Assembly: GCA_017620345.1 (NCBI GenBank)
Contig: JAFZQP010000154.1
Location: 1-54,358 of the forward strand
Length of the DNA stretch: 54,358 nt
Reading direction: 5' to 3'
Source of the DNA: Lachnospiraceae bacterium
GTDB taxonomy: Bacteria > Bacillota_A > Clostridia > Lachnospirales > Lachnospiraceae
The translations under genes were made by a program, and so were the position numbers. Of the stretch, positions 51,867 through 54,358 are shown in pieces. The stretch's first letter is position 1. Each line of letters opens with the position of its first letter. Below the pieces are notes generated by a model. It saw nothing but the letters and a program-made list of their open reading frames with translations, was not told the DNA's origin and did not search any database.

Positions 51867-53148
51867 CAGCGTAAAAAGGCGTGTTTCTTCGATAAGGAAC
51901 AGGCTTGCGGGACAGCGTGTCCGCACGAAGATCGCGATGCATTTTACGAGCAGCGTGTTCCTTGTAGTGATCATGACGATCGTCTGGCTGGCATCAAGAG
52001 AGTATATGACAGGGGTAAATGTAGCTCTGACCGACAGAGTCCGCCGCATAACGATGGCTCCGATCGCCGGTGCAGACAGCGCCGCACAGATACATAAGGC
52101 TCTTACCACGCTCAGATATACGGTAACGGCAAAAGCCGGAGGTCAGGTGCTTGTGGATGAGCTGATCTTTGCTCCGATACTTGTGGCTTTCGGATTTTCA
52201 ACCGCACTGTTTTCATTAAGGCTCCTGGGAGATCTTCTTTCTTATTCGCATGAGAGAAGGCGTATCAGCAGGATACTGGCGCCGCTTGACGAACTGGCTG
52301 TCCGTGCGGAACAATTGTCCAATATCGAACTGTCCGGAGAGAAGTATCATCTTATCGAAGAAAAGATCACAAGTCTCGAGCCTACGGAGGAAGCCAGGCT
52401 GTCGTTCGGAGACGCGGATCTGATGGGAATAGAGCGTGCCATGAACAGTCTTCTTGCGCGTATACGTGAGAGCAACAGGCAGCAGGCGCGTTTCGTAAAC
52501 GATGCTTCGCATGAACTGCGAACCCCGATCGCCGTGATCGAAGGGTATGCAAACATGCTCGCAAGATGGGGGCGTGAAGACGAGAAGGTCCTTGATGAAT
52601 CGATAACTGCGATAAGGAACGAATCGGCGCATATGAAGCACCTGGTGGAACAGCTCCTGTTCCTTGCAAGAGGTGATGCGGGAAGGACCAATATCAACCC
52701 CGAGCGGGTCGATCTGTGCGAGATGATGCAGACTGTATATGAAGAATCTCTCATGATCGATGAAGGTCACATATACAAGTATTCAAGTCCTGTTGATCCG
52801 GTTTATGTCATGGCGGATGAAGGACTGATCAAACAGGCTGTCAGGATACTCGTGGATAATGCCGCCAAGTACACTAAGGAAAAGGATGAGATCATCCTTT
52901 CGGTCGGATTTTCTTCGGACACGGAAGTGTATATACAGGTTCAGGATACCGGTATCGGTATGAAACAAAAGGACGTTGAGCATATGTTTGAGAGGTTCTA
53001 CCGTTCGGATGAAGCCAGAAGCTTCGGGGGCACGGGACTCGGGCTTTCCATAGCAAAATGGATAGTCGATAAGCACGACGGACATTTTGAGATAACATCT
53101 CGTGAGGACCTGGGGACAAGGATCAGGATAATCCTTAAAAAAGTGTGA
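51847..53148 (+). CDS. Sensor histidine kinase
   Basis: 433 residues, ArlS-like: two membrane helices (~residues 31-55 and 98-125) around a short external loop, a HAMP-like segment (SRILAPLDELAVRAEQLSNI), H-box FVNDASHELRTPIAVIEGY, N-box ILVDNAAKYTKEKDE, G boxes DTGIGMKQ and GTGLGLSIAKWIV. The external loop is only ~45 residues, so sensing may be within the membrane or through a partner such as the DUF4342 protein. Starts 20 nt inside the regulator gene with GGAGTAGG upstream. Confidence 0.93.
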   Translation: MSSNQNNSVKRRVSSIRNRLAGQRVRTKIAMHFTSSVFLVVIMTIVWLASREYMTGVNVALTDRVRRITMAPIAGADSAAQIHKALTTLRYTVTAKAGGQVLVDELIFAPILVAFGFSTALFSLRLLGDLLSYSHERRRISRILAPLDELAVRAEQLSNIELSGEKYHLIEEKITSLEPTEEARLSFGDADLMGIERAMNSLLARIRESNRQQARFVNDASHELRTPIAVIEGYANMLARWGREDEKVLDESITAIRNESAHMKHLVEQLLFLARGDAGRTNINPERVDLCEMMQTVYEESLMIDEGHIYKYSSPVDPVYVMADEGLIKQAVRILVDNAAKYTKEKDEIILSVGFSSDTEVYIQVQDTGIGMKQKDVEHMFERFYRSDEARSFGGTGLGLSIAKWIVDKHDGHFEITSREDLGTRIRIILKKV

Positions 53149-53164
53149 ACAATCCGCAAAACGG

Positions 53165-53193
53165 TTGATATTTGGCGCTTGCGGTGGTACAAT
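53165..53193 (+). promoter_or_regulatory. Sigma-A-type promoter of flagellin-like gene
   Basis: TTGATA (53165-53170), 17-bp spacer, TACAAT (53188-53193). No sigma-28 motif (TAAA..GCCGATAA) is seen, unusual for a flagellin gene. Confidence 0.65.
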
Positions 53194-53265
53194 CATGTCA
53201 CAAACAGATGCGTATGTCATCCTGATATATGTCATGGATGATGTGGGAAGAAAGGAGGAGCTGGT

Positions 53266-54027
53266 ATGCCGGGAATAAACGGAATTACTTCTGTTAATGC
53301 ATATTCACAGATAGCAAGCGGAAAGAGGATCAATTCGGCGGCTGACGATGCGTCGGGCCTTACCATTGCGCAGAAGATGAACAGTCAGGAAACCGGTCTT
53401 ACGGTAGGATCTGACAATGCCAGGGACGGAGCGAGCCTGCTGAATGTTGCAGACGGTGCGCTCGGCCAGATCACTGACAGCCTCCAGAGAATATATGAAC
53501 TTGGTGTCAAGGCAAGCAGCGGTCTTAATACCGGTGAGGAACTGGGTGCCATCCAGAGCGAGGTGGACCAGCTTCTTTCGGATATAGAGGGTGTTGCAAA
53601 GAATACCGAATTCAACACAATGAAGATACTTGACGGTAGCATGGCGGATATCGATCTGGCTACGAAGCCTGACGGTACAGGCCAGAAGATCCGGATGGTA
53701 AGTTCTACTCTTGCTGATCTTGGTATTGAAGGATTCAATGTTACCGGGAATTTTGATCTTGGTAAGATAACGGATGCGATCTCCAAGGTTTCGGAATCAA
53801 GGAGCTCGATGGGAGCGCAGACAAATGCTCTTGAATCTGCGATCAGATATAACGACTATGCTGCAGAGAATACATTATCATCACGCTCCAGGCTTGAAGA
53901 TCTTGATATGGCAAAGGCAATCTCCGAGAAGAAAAAACAGGAGACACTTAACCAGTATCAGATCATGATGCAGAAGAAGCGTGAAGAGGATGAACATAAC
54001 CGCGCGATGGGCATAATGAGATTCTAG
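53266..54027 (+). CDS. Atypical flagellin-like protein
   Basis: 253 residues. The conserved D1 regions are clear: IASGKRINSAADDASGLTIA, DNARDGASLLNVADGALGQI, KNTEFNTMKILDG and, at the C-terminal side, RSSMGAQTNALESAIRYNDY with SRLEDLDMAKAISEKKKQET. The D0 ends are wrong for a filament subunit: the N-terminus starts MPGINGITSVNAYSQ with only ~10 residues before the D1 helix, and the C-terminus ends charged (MMQKKREEDEHNRAMGIMRF) instead of the usual hydrophobic VLQLL-type helix. AAAGGAGGAGC before the ATG. It may be a cap, minor or regulatory flagellin, or a non-assembling homologue. Confidence 0.85.
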   Translation: MPGINGITSVNAYSQIASGKRINSAADDASGLTIAQKMNSQETGLTVGSDNARDGASLLNVADGALGQITDSLQRIYELGVKASSGLNTGEELGAIQSEVDQLLSDIEGVAKNTEFNTMKILDGSMADIDLATKPDGTGQKIRMVSSTLADLGIEGFNVTGNFDLGKITDAISKVSESRSSMGAQTNALESAIRYNDYAAENTLSSRSRLEDLDMAKAISEKKKQETLNQYQIMMQKKREEDEHNRAMGIMRF

Positions 54028-54046
54028 CTTTGATAGTTAAATTTCC

Positions 54047-54099
54047 TTGACAGTAACGGATTGATTATGATATAAAGATTAGGCGGTCATTGACCGCCT
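54047..54099 (+). promoter_or_regulatory. tRNA-Trp promoter with leader hairpin
   Basis: TTGACA (54047-54052), 18-bp spacer, TATAAA (54071-54076). Directly after it AGGCGGTCA (54081-54089) pairs with TGACCGCCT (54091-54099), followed by ATTATATT. The hairpin could be a weak terminator of the flagellin-like gene or a leader removed during tRNA processing. Confidence 0.6.
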
Positions 54100-54113
54100 A
54101 TTATATTGCATCC

Positions 54114-54184
54114 AGGGGACTGGTCAAATGGTATGATAGGGGTCTCCAAAACCTTTGGTGGGAGTTCGATTCTCTCGTCCCCTG
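54114..54184 (+). tRNA. tRNA-Trp (anticodon CCA)
   Basis: Acceptor stem AGGGGAC (54114-54120) pairs with GTCCCCT (54177-54183), discriminator G 54184. D arm GGTCAAATGGTATGATA; anticodon stem GGGGT/ACCTT around loop CTCCAAA gives anticodon CCA; T arm has GTTCGATTC. The terminal CCA is not encoded. Confidence 0.95.
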
Positions 54185-54187
54185 TAT

Positions 54188-54220
54188 CCCGCAAGCCTTG
54201 AAAGGGTTTGCGGGTTTTTT
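54188..54220 (+). terminator. Intrinsic terminator after tRNA-Trp
   Basis: CCCGCAA...TTGCGGG stem (54188-54194 with 54208-54214), extended through G-U and GCC/GGG pairs, short GAAA-type loop, then TTTTTT (54215-54220). Confidence 0.9.
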
Positions 54221-54223
54221 AGT

Positions 54224-54358
54224 TTGCGCGCCATGGGCGCGCTCTAACGGGTGAGAGTCCCGAGTACGCGTAGGCAACGACGAAGTACATAGCTGAACAG
54301 CAAGGGTGTCCATCGTGAGGTGGAATCTGAAGGAAGCTGTAGGCAAACCCTTGGCCTG
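54224..54358 (+). mobile_element. Group II intron 5' end, cut by window end
   Basis: After the terminator comes TTGCGCGCCATGGGCGCG, like the GUGCGCCC start of bacterial group II introns, then the domain I landmarks GGGTGAGAGTCCCGAG (54249-54264), AAGGGTGTCC (54302-54311), TGGAATCTGAAGGAAGC (54321-54337) and GGCAAACC (54342-54349). These blocks in this order are diagnostic of the clostridial intron type that encodes a reverse transcriptase in domain IV. Exact first base is uncertain. The intron and its reverse transcriptase lie beyond the window. Confidence 0.85.

Overview
The window looks like chromosome from a motile, hydrogen-metabolising Clostridia bacterium, most likely Lachnospiraceae. 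The evidence is a flagellin-type gene, a trimeric electron-bifurcating [FeFe]-hydrogenase operon, DUF5067, DUF5688 and DUF4342 family proteins, strong AGGAGG-type ribosome sites, and tightly overlapping operons. The taxon is inferred from protein families only.

Region 1 (1-26039) is a surface-polysaccharide locus read entirely on the + strand. It holds the dTDP-rhamnose genes rfbA (cut by the window start) and rfbC, a membrane-anchored GH25 lysozyme, a Wzm/Wzt-type ABC exporter whose permease is frameshifted, a methyltransferase-kinase fusion resembling chain-terminating WbdD, seven GT2 glycosyltransferases, phosphoglucomutase, a GT87-like and a GtrA-like membrane protein, a secreted sialate-esterase-like lipoprotein, a flippase-like membrane protein, a kinase/HAD/nucleotidyltransferase trio, and a WcaJ-like initiating sugar-phosphate transferase. 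Region 2 (26044-33613) holds clpX, hydCBA-type hydrogenase genes, a ferredoxin-domain aldo/keto reductase and a CAP-domain lipoprotein.

Region 3 (33601-45121, about 11.5 kb) is the highlight: an integrated filamentous-phage (inovirus-like) element, visibly more A+T-rich than its surroundings. It is bounded by a perfect 15-bp direct repeat (TTTCGGGCTTTAAAA) that restores the last codons and stop of the lipoprotein gene. In the reconstructed circle, the core is flanked symmetrically by inverted 8-mers exactly 17 bp away on each side. The minus strand encodes the phage module: an ssDNA-binding protein, small membrane proteins, a 53-aa pVIII-like coat protein followed by a strong terminator, a Zot/pI ATPase, a Rep, and a large secreted pIII-like protein. 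The Rep has the HUH endonuclease plus superfamily 3 helicase layout of eukaryotic CRESS-DNA viruses (circoviruses, geminiviruses). Beside its start lies a perfect stem-loop presenting the circovirus-type nonanucleotide TAGTATTAC on the Rep-sense strand, next to seven AAATACA repeats. The origin and initiator of a circo-like replicon thus appear joined to filamentous-phage morphogenesis genes in a monoderm. The + strand of the element carries an accessory module (two unknown proteins, DUF5688, a SprT-like metalloprotease), a dispersed GTTAAC..TCAA repeat family, a candidate structured RNA, and a foldback of about 280 nt burying a ribosome site. An IS30-type transposase is the only recombinase-like gene.

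Region 4 (45121-54358) returns to the host: a DUF5067 protein, trkA-trkH potassium uptake, aspS, a UBA/DUF4342 membrane protein with an OmpR-type two-component system, an atypical flagellin, tRNA-Trp, and the 5' end of a group II intron directly behind the tRNA terminator, cut by the window end.
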